From positions 72,598,401-72,662,400 of the forward strand of contig JAKGHH010000001.1 in NCBI GenBank assembly GCA_022828595.1: 64,000 nucleotides of DNA, in the 5' to 3' direction. Shown piece by piece: positions 1 through 10,265 of the stretch. The translations under genes were made by a program, and so were the position numbers. The number at the start of each line of letters is the position of its first letter. The stretch's first letter is position 1. This DNA is from Nelumbo lutea (Eukaryota; Streptophyta; Magnoliopsida; Proteales; Nelumbonaceae). Below the pieces are notes generated by a model. It saw only the letters and a list, made by a program, of their open reading frames with translations, had not been told where the DNA came from and searched no databases.

Positions 1-330
1 ATATTCTTTAAACCCTAAATGCTTAAATTTCTCAAGTACTTTCTCAATATAATGTGGTTGGCTTAATGCATAGCCCCTACTATGCTTTTTAACTTTTATT
101 CCCAAGATGGTATCTACTTCTCCTAAATCTTTCATCTTGAAGATAGATGATAAGTAGTTTTTAGTTTCATTTATGCCAACCATATTTGTATCCACAATAA
201 ACATATCATCAACATAAAAACATACAATTACTCCATAATTTTCAATGAATTTTGAGTAGATGCATCTATCAACATTATTATGCCAAACATATTCTTCTAC
301 TAGTTGAGCAACACTAGCAATAGCTTTCTC
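1..330 (-). pseudogene. Copia reverse transcriptase fragment
   Basis: Read on the minus strand this encodes the later part of a Ty1/Copia reverse transcriptase. The peptide CFYVDDMFIV contains the catalytic YVDD box, and downstream come the Copia blocks KMKDLGEVD, LGIKV and ALSQPHYIEKVL. The frame is open through about 110 residues, but no integrase, RNase H or complete LTR accompanies it here, and the element runs off the left edge. It is a retrotransposon remnant, not a host gene. The RNase H part would lie left of position 1. Confidence 0.85.
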
Positions 331-980
331 TGACTAAAATCACACTCCGCTCAACTTTGAACGACGAATATTGTCATTCCATCAACTCTCGATTGCAAGG
401 CGATATGTATTCGACATTGGAATTAGCAGTTTGGAGAACAGTGAAGTCTCCTCTATTGCAATATCTAACATTGGGCAGAGCATAACTCAAGTAAATCCCG
501 ATCCAACTTGCAACCTTTTTTTTTTGGCTTCTTTTTCGCTTATCTTCTTTCGTTTCTTTACGTCTCTTTTGTCATTATCTTGCATTTCTCTGGTATGTGG
601 GTTGTGAAGAAAAAAGACTAAGAAGGGTCAACTACATCATCTACATGATGACAAGTTCTAGATATTCTCCTCTACTTGGTTTTATTCATATCCTTCCCAA
701 ACCTCTGAACTTTCAATTTTAACATTCTCAGATGTATCACCAATCTCAGTCCGAATCTCCTATGCCAAGATAATACCATTGTTGTGAGTTTCTGTTCTCA
801 TCGAGAAGATGATGAGCTGTAGCTAAAGAGAGAAAAGAGAAAAATGGGAGGGAAGAGGGAGAGAGAGAACAACAAAGGGGACGAGAAAAGAGAGGACTCT
901 CGAGGGAAGTGAGCTATGGTTGCCGCCATTGTATTTTCGTGTCAAGGTGGAAGGCGATTATCACCCTTTCATCGCAGTTC
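331..980. other. Unassigned sequence, probably retroelement debris
   Basis: No convincing coding exon is seen. Around 765-776 a minus-strand match resembling the common LTR primer-binding start (TGGTATTATC, compare TGGTATCAGAG) lies next to an ACAACA end, which suggests a decayed LTR boundary linked to the Copia fragment on the left. Purine-rich sequence follows at 820-900. Confidence 0.3.
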
Positions 981-1137
981 ACATCTTCTCCTCACAAAGA
1001 ACGTCCCACAGCACATTGCTGCCGTGTATTGGAAACATCTCCTAATAATAGTATTAGAATCAATATGTCATCATGGAGAGATGCTTTCCATACAAGGCGG
1101 GATGTGTGTGGGACGTTGTAGGGCGGAGACGTGTCAT
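981..1137. mobile_element. Hairpin MITE, copy A
   Basis: The sequence folds back on itself: ACGTCCCACAGCACAT near 1001 pairs imperfectly with ATGTGTGTGGGACGT near 1102-1116, and the inner part GTGTATTGGAAACATCTC pairs with GAGATGCTTTCCATACA. The same words occur in copies at 1160-1252, 4365-4519 and (diverged) 15190-15323, so this is a dispersed hairpin family without coding capacity. Exact ends and a target duplication were not resolved. Confidence 0.65.
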
Positions 1138-1159
1138 TGAGTTAATAGGATCATAAGAA

Positions 1160-1252
1160 GGACAGCAGATCAGCAGCCCCCAACAGCGTCCAACAGCACA
1201 TCCCCGCCGTGTATTAGGAGCATCTCCCGGACGTTGTGGGGGGCTGATTTGG
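1160..1252. mobile_element. Hairpin MITE, copy B (shortened)
   Basis: A second, shorter fold-back copy. The left arm CAGCAGCCCCCAACAGCGTCC is mirrored by GGACGTTGTGGGGGGCTG on the right, and the core GCCGTGTATTAGGAGCATCTCC is the family core. It lies about 340 bp upstream of the IBR1-like start codon, so it may be part of the promoter region. Confidence 0.6.
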
Positions 1253-1593
1253 TAATTCACACTAGTAGTTAATCCACTTTCATTTGCTGAAGTAGATCCG
1301 GCTCCCTGATACCTGACATACAATTGTCAATTAGTCCAGTGTCCTCTTTGATGACCATCTGATTGGAATAAGTGGTGGGACCTGTCCAATCAGAAGGACA
1401 GGTCATACCTGATTGAGGTTGGTATCCACCATCCGTAGCGCTATATTGCAGAAGACTTCGATCCGTGCAAGCCTCATTGTCTTAATCTGTAACAGGGTGA
1501 CCAAATTATTATTAACCCTTGTATTCTCCCAGAGTTCAGAGTTCTCTTTGATAGTCTGATCTGATACCAATAACGAGCACTTAAAAAGAAAAT
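1253..1593 (+). promoter_or_regulatory. Upstream region of the IBR1-like gene
   Basis: This 341-bp stretch separates the hairpin MITE from the start codon at 1594 and must contain the 5' leader and at least part of the promoter. It includes a local inverted repeat around 1361-1410 (GGACCTGTCCAATCAGAAGGACAGGTC). No clear TATA box at a normal distance could be picked with confidence. Confidence 0.35.
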
Positions 1594-4500
1594 ATGGAGA
1601 AGATAGGGAGGCGATTCCAAGGGAAGGTAGCCATCGTCACTGCGTCCACACAGGGGATCGGTTTCAGCATCGCCGAGAGACTTGGCTTGGAAGGTGCTTC
1701 TGTTGTCATTTCTTCTCGCAAGCAGGTTCGTGGTTTATTATTATTATTATTATTGGTTTGATCTTTTTTGTTCAGATAAATTTTTGAGTTCAATTGCGTT
1801 TATCCAAAAAGTAGAAATTTCCCCCATTTTCCTGCTATCCGGATAAATCAAGGGTGAATTCATTTAGGCTTGGTTGGGTTTGTGCAGAACAACGTAGATA
1901 AGGCAGTTGAAAAGCTTAGAGCTCGAGGAATCGATGTATTAGGGGTTGTTTGCCATGTTTCGAATGCCCAGCACAGGAAGAACCTCATAGAGAAGATTGT
2001 TCAGGTAATAGAAGTCATTAATACATTTCTTTTTATCTTTTTTTTCTCTGTTCTAGTATTTAGGATTTAATTTTGGGAATAAAACGGTTCGTGCTCTGAT
2101 TTTCTTCTTTCATTTCAAGATGAACTTACCTTATGGGGTGAAGCAAAGGCTTCCTTCTTTTTTTTTTTTTTAGTTCGACTCTTTTTTCCTTCTTTTACTC
2201 GGAAAATGTATCTTGTAGCGAGTAGTAAAGTTATGATATTTTAGGATTCAAACATGCCTTCTACATCTTATTTTGTCATTATTTGTTTTCTTTGAGCTAA
2301 GCTCAGTAATTACAAAATGATATCCAAACCCCTTACTCTTGTTAAAATTTCGTCCCTTTTTTTTGGATTGGTAAGATCACATGATTACGGTTGTAGGCTT
2401 TGTAGCAGCTCGCCCACTTTGACTCCTACTTCTGTAGCTTCTGCTTTTGTTATTGTGCCCAGACCAATTTTAACAAGTAAAACTGTTGTTTTATCTCTGT
2501 CTACTGAATGAGGGAAAAAATTCTAGATTCTTATTATTAAAGTGAAAAATCTGAATTCAGTAGGTCTTGAATATTCCTGCCGGATTGATGGTTTCCTCGA
2601 ATACAAATATATTCTTTTGAATATGGCCATGCATTTCATAACGATCCCAAAGGATTTCCTGGTGTTTCACACTTTCACTTAACTTAGAAAATGAACCTGA
2701 ATAAAGGACAAAAGATTTCTGGGTGTTTCACTTAACTTAGAAAATGAACCTGAATAATTGAGAAATGCACGAGTGTTGCAAGATATGAAAAGAGATGACC
2801 AACCTTTGTTCTGAGAATCAGTATGTGTGTGTGTGTGTGTGTGAAAGGCATTGCTCAGGTTACTGATCTAGGCTTTATATTGATTCAAAGCACTCCTTGT
2901 CAAACGGCTTCTCTTCGCATTAATTAGCTTTTATTGTTTTGGCTTTTTTTTCCTTCCCCTTATGACTTTTGGGGAGAAAAGAATAGGCTTCCTAAGAGGT
3001 CCCCACTTAGAATATAAATATGAGTTCTCTACTAGATGACACAAAGTTGTGAATTGGAGCATCTGATTTAATGACAGGAGAATTAGATTTCATTTTTTGA
3101 GTTTTAGTTTATATCTTATAGATCATGAGTGGAGAAGCTAAGAGATGGCCTTCTTTCTTGCTGCTTCATTTATCCTTTTATGTGGCTATGGTAATTGGTT
3201 TGTAGGTTATGACTCCATGGTTGTGTCTATGAGTGCATGGACTCATGCATGTGCTGTGTAGACTAACTCATAATCTTGATGATAGTATTCTCTTTATCCA
3301 TTATTGTTGGGATTTGGTTTTCTGCTTCATGACCACAGCTTGTTGACTTGGTTGCAGACATATGGGAAAATAGATGTATTTGTATCAAATGCTGCTGCCA
3401 ATCCAGCTATAGATGCTATTTTGGAAACTAAAGAATCTGTCCTTGATAAGCTCTGGGAAATCAATGTCAAAGCTACCATACTTCTCCTAAAGGTGATTTT
3501 AAGGCTCCTATCAGGTTATAAGGATAATAGAAATGTGGAATGGCATAGCAGGAATATATTATACACGTGATACATAACCTGTGCCACTCATAGAGAGGCC
3601 ATTATGTGAATGGTGATGTTGGCCCCGATTAAATTATCTAATGATTCAAGAACTACCATGATCAGATTATAATTATTCTATTAATTGCTTTTTTGAACAT
3701 TAAGAAATAAATGGTTGGACAAACTTTTAGTAATATGGCTAGAATAATTTGATCCTATTGATTGTTTATGATGGTAAATCTTTTCGATAGGATGTCTTGA
3801 ATGGTTTGGTCACATTGTAGCTTCAGGCAAGCTGTTACTTTGGTACCTCATTTGTTTTCTATGAAGAATTCAAGATTCACTCCAGTGCCATTACAGGATG
3901 TAGCACCACACCTGTCGAAGGGATCATCGGTTGTTTTGATTTCATCCATTGCAGGCTATCAACCACCGGCATCAATGGCCATGTATGGAGTGACAAAAAC
4001 AGCTCTTCTTGGGTTAACCAAGGTAGCTAATTAATCAAATGTTCTCATTTAGTATCTGATTTTTACTTTCAGGATTAGAGAAATCTACTTTCTGTTTGCA
4101 TAAAATGTTTAATGATATGCCAACAGAAATTTACTTGTCTCTTAGGCTCTTGCATCTGAGATGGCTCCAGATACCCGAGTCAACTGTATAGCTCCTGGTT
4201 TTGTACCTACCCACTTCGCTGATTTTCTCACAAGAGATGAAGATAGAGTAAGTGTATCTCTATCCTTCAATCGTGCCCATATTGTTTTACATAAAACATA
4301 ATTTATGTACAAGTGTGGATCGCTGTTTTTCAAATATTTTTTTTATCAGCTCGCTGTTTTTCAAGAGTTCACATCTGCGCCCCACAAGGGGGCACCCCAC
4401 TACGACCCACAGCACATCCCTCCCATGTATTGGGAACATCTCCTGATGATAGTACCAGAACTGATGATGTGCTGTGGGACGTTGTGGGGCACCCCCTTGT

Positions 4501-4775
4501 GGGGTGCAGACCTGAACTCGCTTTTTCAAAATTTTTCTCCTCGTTCTATGTTTCTCTACAGGAGGTTGAGTTCCCCAATTCCACATTATTCCCACATGTT
4601 AAACATGGTTTGCTTTTGGTTGCAGAGAAAGCATCTTGAGGAGAGGACCTTACTTGGTAGGCTTGGAACCACCGAAGACATGGCTGCAGCCACAGCCTTC
4701 TTGGCATCTGATGATGCGTCTTACATAACAGGAGAGACATTGATTGTAGCTGGAGGAATGCCATCAAGACTGTAG
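1594..4775 (+). CDS. IBR1: IBR1-like peroxisomal short-chain dehydrogenase/reductase
   Basis: Six exons, all phase 0 with GT-AG introns: 1594-1725, 1888-2004, 3358-3492, 3897-4022, 4146-4247, 4626-4775, giving 253 residues, the usual length for the family. It is a classical SDR. The dinucleotide motif is TASTQGIG (16-23, with Ala for the first Gly, as in DHRS4-type enzymes), followed by SNAAAN (93-98), N119, S145, and the YGVTK active site with Y158 and K162. The C-terminus is SRL, a peroxisomal PTS1. The Arabidopsis relative IBR1/SDRa also ends in SRL and is known to act in peroxisomal conversion of indole-3-butyric acid to auxin; the same role here is inferred. Intron 5 carries a hairpin MITE that leaves the splice sites intact. 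The start was chosen for its match to the family N-terminus. No frame damage is seen, so it is probably functional. Confidence 0.93.
4365..4519. mobile_element. Hairpin MITE, copy C, in IBR1-like intron 5
   Basis: A near-perfect fold-back element: GAGTTCACATCTGCGCCCCA at the left is mirrored by the complement of TGGGGTGCAGACCTGAACTC at the right, with CCCACAGCACATC and GATGTGCTGTGGG inside. The flanks share TCGCT followed by a T-run and CAA, a possible target duplication. It sits 118 bp after the donor and about 106 bp before the acceptor of the intron. Confidence 0.75.
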
Positions 4776-6172
4776 CATTTTCCGTTTAGTACCTTTCTTT
4801 CTATTGCTTCAGAATGTAATTCACTTTTGCTTGGATTCTGGTTAATGTGATGTTATCAATTTTATCTTCTTAATACTTGTTATACTAAACGAAGCTGAAT
4901 AACCTAATAACCACTCGAGCAGTTTACTTGATGGATGTGTGTGTGTGTCTGCGTTTTGCATTTATTTATTTATTTATTTCAGTTTTTAACTCCAGCAAGC
5001 TCGTTTCAGTGAGTAACCAGTTTGTTTGTGTTTATTGAGGGGAAACCTTTTTCGACAATCAAATAATTTTATCATTTTCTGTACGATATCACCTTCAAAA
5101 AATTCTGTACAATACCATCCCTGTCTTTTGGACTGGATACAGTCTTCTAGTTGATTAACTAATGCAGTTAGACTGACTTTGTTAAAGTCTAATTTTCTTA
5201 TTTTTAAGGGCAAATTTCTTAAATTATCTTATGGTTTAGTTAATTGATTAACTCTACCCTCATTATTTGCATATTATCTTAAAATACTCTTACTGGGGAC
5301 GTTAAATATTAATGGAAAAAGCAAAATGTAAAATTTGTCTCCATTATTCTTCAAAATTTCAAAATAAAACTCAACGAAAATTTTTAAAAACCTTCTGCAG
5401 TTCTCAGTCATCTGCATTTGTCACATCTCGCTACTGCCACTACCATGATATCGCTACATCCATTGTCCACCAATGACAAACAAGTAATCTCATCTCCATC
5501 TCTTCTTCCACTCTCGTCTCTTGCATCCCATCTCCCAACTATATAATACCCATCCCTCATAATTCTTACTCTTCGTTCCTCACCTTGCTCCCCCTTTCTT
5601 CTTTGGGGATTTTACTGTTCAACCCACCCCCCGAATTCCTAGTTCCACCATACGGGTGGGGTAGGTGTCAAGTCAAAATTGATACTAATTCATGGGTGGA
5701 TATGGGTGTTATAGGTGGAGCTATTTATAATTTTGAATTATTGTAGGTCTATAATTCAAATCAGAATTATGAGATAGAGTGCAGTCTAAAAAAATCCCTT
5801 CTTTCTTCTTCGTTTTTTCTAATGTGTTGCACGTTGCAATTAACCTGCAAAGCTCACACTCCCCATCTGAAACAAAATTCATTTCTCTATCTCCAAATCC
5901 CCCGAGCCACAAAAGTATTCAAGTTGAACAAATTATAGAAGTCCAAGCGAAGTTTAATATACATAAATTAGATAAGAAATCAAGAGGCAAAGTGAAATGC
6001 TTGAAACAGTAAAATACCTTCTCGGTTCCGTCTGCACAAGCGGCTTTAGCTCCAAGTCGACAGCCGATCAGGTCACCTAAAGCCTGTTCCGATGCTATAT
6101 GAATTAATATTCTCACAGGTAAATCCAGTGCTATATGAATTAATATCCTCTCACGTGTATATGTTAGTATCC
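4776..6172. other. Intergenic, no gene recognised
   Basis: The first few hundred bases are the 3' flank of the IBR1-like gene and contain a GT run near 4937-4948 and ATTT repeats near 4962-4979. The rest is AT-rich with short open frames in all phases and no domain I recognise. Confidence 0.5.
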
Positions 6173-6340
6173 GGCCGGGCGGAGCCAGGAGCCATGCCCC
6201 CTTTATAGTTCAGAATATCTCCACCGTAATACAGCTTTTTATGTAAATTTTTTCCTCCCCACTCTCTACCTTCTTATGAATCCATCCATACTTCATTTAG
6301 GTTTTGTCCCCTTTATAAAAATTTCCTGACTCCGCCCTTG
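6173..6340. mobile_element. hAT-like MITE, GGGCGGAGCCAG family
   Basis: The left end GGGCGGAGCCAGGA is mirrored at the right by TCCTGACTCCGCCC. The internal words ATGCCCCC and CCCTTTATA match the second family member at 42802-42991, whose 8-bp target duplication is perfect. Here the duplication has decayed or the ends are slightly misplaced. Confidence 0.65.
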
Positions 6341-6676
6341 ATCTGACTTTGTTAAATAATGGTTACTTGGTGCCACTTCAGGGATCAGAGTTGAGACGGT
6401 AGAGTTTTAGTAAAACGTGGTATCAGGCTTGTCCTCCCAGCTCGCAACGTGAAAACTACCGACAAAGCCGAGGCTTCGTATCTTGGCTGAGCTTTCCCAA
6501 TACAAGATCATTGTCATGGCTTTCGATCCCAGCTCTCTCTCTCTTCCGTTCAAAGTTTTCATTTCCGAGTATGAGTCTCTCAATCTGCCTCTCAATCTCC
6601 TCATGTGAGATGCCTAAAATTTTCTAAAATAACGTCTCTTCTCTTTAATCTTGTTAATATTATTTTTCCCTTGTAA

Positions 6677-6787
6677 GTTGACAAGGTGCCGAGTTGAGAT
6701 CTCCCTCAGTTGTCAAGGTGCTGAGTCGAGATCTCCCTCAATGACTAAGGTGCCAAGCCGAGGTCTCCTGTAATGGTTGAGGTGTCG
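6677..6787. repeat. 32-bp tandem repeat, three units plus a partial
   Basis: Units at 6677-6708, 6709-6740 and 6741-6772 share the frame AAGGTGCCGAGTTGAGATCT with a few changes, and a fourth partial unit follows. A more distant unit (AAGATGTCGAATTGAGGTCT) appears near 6895. No coding function is evident. Confidence 0.75.
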
Positions 6788-6924
6788 TCTTGCACGAGCT
6801 CGATTCGAATTAGAGATTTGAGTTTGATCTCAGAAGTTAGAGCTCGACTCGACTCAAACTCAACTACCTTTGATTGCAGGTCCCCTAGCAGACAAGATGT
6901 CGAATTGAGGTCTTCCTTAGTTGG

Positions 6925-7115
6925 AGAGTGGAATTCTTGTAATTTATAAGGAGAGAGAGATGGAAGGAGAGAGAGAGAGAGATGGCATTCTTATAATTTG
7001 TAAGAAAAAGAGAGAGTTGGTAGGAGAGAGTAGCATTCTTGTAATTTGAAAGAAAAAAATCAAAAGAGAGAGAGAGAGAGAGGGTTGGTAGGAGAGGTGG
7101 CATTCTTGTAATTTC
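6925..7115. repeat. GA-rich minisatellite with recurring GCATTCTTGTAATTT
   Basis: Four spaced copies of a word close to GGCATTCTTGTAATTT (near 6930, 6983, 7031, 7101) alternate with GAGAGA tracts and TTGGTAGGAGAG. Units are roughly 50-70 bp and imperfect. Confidence 0.65.
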
Positions 7116-7611
7116 TATGAAAAAAGGCAAAAAATAGTGTTAGATTCCATTTCCCTCATCCTCAGGCCTTTTTACGTACACATTTCTTCGTCTCCTAGAG
7201 ACTTATTAGAAGTTGTCCAAGAAGAAACTGGAAATAAAGAAAAAAAACCCAAACGCTTGTTTGTCCCTCAGTTCAGAAAGAAAAAGGCTGGTTCCCTTGT
7301 TTTTGGTTTGAAACTCTATAAGAGATTTCTCCGTGACAAAAAGGTATTCTAAAGATTTTTGAAAAATATATCAATCAACTGGCTAAATCATAAGGGTTGT
7401 TTAAAAAAATTTGTCCTATTTTTTAAAGATATTTAGTGAAATTAGTAAAAACTGTTCAGAGATCAAATATGGTAGAGATAGTACTATTCTAGTAGACATC
7501 AACTTAACTACCTTATCAGATATCAAAGTGGGTAGGTCATCATGTCAAAATGGGTTTTCTGGTAATGATTTAAACGCAGTTTTTTTTTTCTTTTTTTTTT
7601 TTGTACTACAG

Positions 7612-7816
7612 TAATTAAGTATGTGCGTTGCACGTAAAAATTTTTTCTTCATATTAATTACTTAGATTTTAGATACATCATAGTTAATATATAAATTGAA
7701 AATTAACAAAAGTAACAATATAACTAAAACTAAACTTAAATGCTTGTTGTAAATGTGCACGTGCATTGCACATGGGAATTTTAAATTATAATGACACTTA
7801 TTATTATTACTATTAC

Positions 7817-7902
<86 letters not shown>

Positions 7903-9077
7903 TTTTGTATTCCATTTCTATCATAAATAAAAACAATTTATATTTTAACAATTATGTTTATTTAATATGATGAATATAGAACATTAGAAATGTTTCCAAA
8001 TGTTTTCAACAAAATTCTACACTTTTTTATTTTTTATGCTCTATCATTTTTTAAATATTTATTATTCAATTATGACATCATGAGTTACTTTAAAAAGTTG
8101 GACCATTGACCATCCATTTAAATAAGAAAATAGCTTTGCTTTCTGATTAATTTTAAGTAATATATATTTTCAAAAAAAAAAAGCAATATATTTCATCTAG
8201 ATTATATAAATAATTTCTACTTATCGTACTTAATTTTTGTTTAACATAATTAATTATAATTTTTTATATATTCTTTTGATTACTTGTACTTTTTTATTTT
8301 TTTACAAAAGAAAAATAGTGTGATTTCTATGTTGACATTAAATTTTGTATTAAATCTCCATCATTGATAAAATTATTTCTTATGTATAATACTATTTTTT
8401 GTTCAATATAATGAATGTATAATATTAGATATGTACCCAATATTTATTTATTTTTATAAATATATAACATTAGATATGTGCCCAAATGTTTCTTTATATT
8501 TTTATTTTTGTGGTCTTACTTTTTACTTTTAAAAATGTTATTATTTGACCATATCATCATTTCATTTCTAGGTTGATTTTTAATTTCTATATATATATAT
8601 ATATATTTTGCATTTTATCTATTTTTGCATTTTATTATTTAATTGTGAATTTGTGACAACATGGATTGTCCCATTTGACTGAAAATGATTTAATTTCTCA
8701 CCACCACCTAGATGAAAACATTTTTTTCAAGATACATTTTAAAAGTATAATTTTTTGTGTTATTGAAATTATTAATTTATTATATATTGATTTAATTAAT
8801 AGAGTTTAATGATGAGAAAAAACAAAAATGCCCTAAATATATGATTCAGTGAAGGTGAATGCAAGTTAATTCCTTAAATGTTAGATTTAACGAGAGGGAG
8901 TTGAATGCATTGAATATCTTAAAATTACCTATTTTCAAGTCATTTAATATCAATAACCAATTACCCTATTTGCCCTACTTTTTATAAAAAAAAATTAAAT
9001 ATGGAGGGGTAAATTTTTTCCTCAAAAAATTCCAGAAATATTATTGAGGCTATTCATACTTTTTAAAGTAGTATAGA
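7612..9077 (-). mobile_element. Helitron-like element, non-autonomous (minus)
   Basis: On the minus strand the right boundary starts TCTATACTACTTTAAA directly after an A (position 9078 on the plus strand is T), which is the plant Helitron 5' end form. At the left, near 7620-7634, a short GTGC/GCAC hairpin precedes a degraded CTAG-like end. A second GTGCAYTGCAC hairpin occurs near 7754-7770, so one end may be duplicated. The interior is AT-rich and contains no RepHel coding sequence. The 5' end is well supported, the 3' end only approximately. Confidence 0.5.
7800..7902. repeat. (ATT)n microsatellite
   Basis: About 100 bp of nearly pure ATT repeats, slightly impure at the left end. Likely highly polymorphic in length. 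Confidence 0.95.
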
Positions 9078-9977
9078 TTTATTAACTTGCATATATGTAT
9101 GCTTTAATTGCCCTATCCTTTTCTAATAATTTTAATTCATAGTTCAGATAAACTATGTCTTCATGTATTTATTCCTTGATTTATGGCTATTTTAGCATTG
9201 AATTTAGTTTTATTGATATATTTTTGAGATTTTTTAAGTTATCTATGTCCATGCATTTTCAAATTGAAAGAGGGTGTTTTTAATGTGTGGTGTGATTGAG
9301 GAGAAGACATCAAGGCTCACTTCAAAATAACGATTTTGATGGAATCACACATATTATAGATATTGTGTTTTCAAGATAAATATTTTGGAACAAAATATTT
9401 TTTGCAAGTGCTCATATGCAAAAAAGAATTATCCAAAAATATTTTTAAATGTTAAAAAAATGAGGAAATTGCTAATTTAAAAGTGAAAACCAACAATTTT
9501 TTTTGTTCCAGAACTATAAACCATGCATCCAAAAAAACACAGAAACACTTGTTACCTGTCGTGTGTTGAATGTTGTAGAATCCACTGGAACACAAGATAT
9601 GCATGACACCAAGCAAATCTTTCATCTTTCAGGCTTAAACCAGAACACATTGGTGTATCTTTCTTCTTACCTTCATTCTCACTTGATTGTTTTAGGTTGA
9701 AACATTCTTATTTGTCTTGCGTAGAAAAATCTTCAACCTTCCATGTTTCTGTTCAGGGTTGAGCCCATCTCTCTCTTATACAGATAAAATTTTCTCAAAC
9801 AAAACTGTACCTTGTTTATGCTCACATTGACACAAGCAATGAAAAATGAAAAAAGAATAAATAAAAAGAAAAGAATAAAAATGTAAATGACAAAAAAAAA
9901 AAGAAAAAGAAAAATAATCATTGTTACGTCATTACATCTTAACATGTTTTTTTTTTCTAAAAGAAAAATGAAATTAA
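9078..9977. other. Intergenic 3' flank, no gene recognised
   Basis: AT-rich sequence with only short open frames and no recognised domain. The last 200 bp lie downstream of the stop codon of the minus-strand DUF3537 gene and must contain its 3' untranslated region. Confidence 0.45.
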
Positions 9978-10234
9978 TTAAGAAATGCCAATAGTCTTGC
10001 CTAGTATCCAGAGCACGAGAGACATCTCGACCATAACAATTGTGTGCAGAAAAGTCCGATCCAGAAGGAACCCGTAAACCGTAATCCCCGCTCCGTTGTT
10101 CTCAAAATACGTAACTGCACCCATTTTTTTCTCAATATTAATTGATTAAACAATCAACAAATGACAGGTGTCTAACCAATGCATATATATGCAAACAAAC
10201 AATAATTATCCACTTATATTAATTAATTTTATAC

Positions 10235-10265
<31 letters not shown>

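Noticed and set aside
4305..4775. A 156-residue open frame ending at the IBR1-like stop codon
   Set aside because: It reads through the hairpin MITE and intron 5 into exon 6; only the last 49 codons belong to the gene.
6925..7115. A CRISPR-like array because of regularly spaced repeats
   Set aside because: Spacers are simple GA repeats, unit length varies, and the context is a plant nuclear genome.
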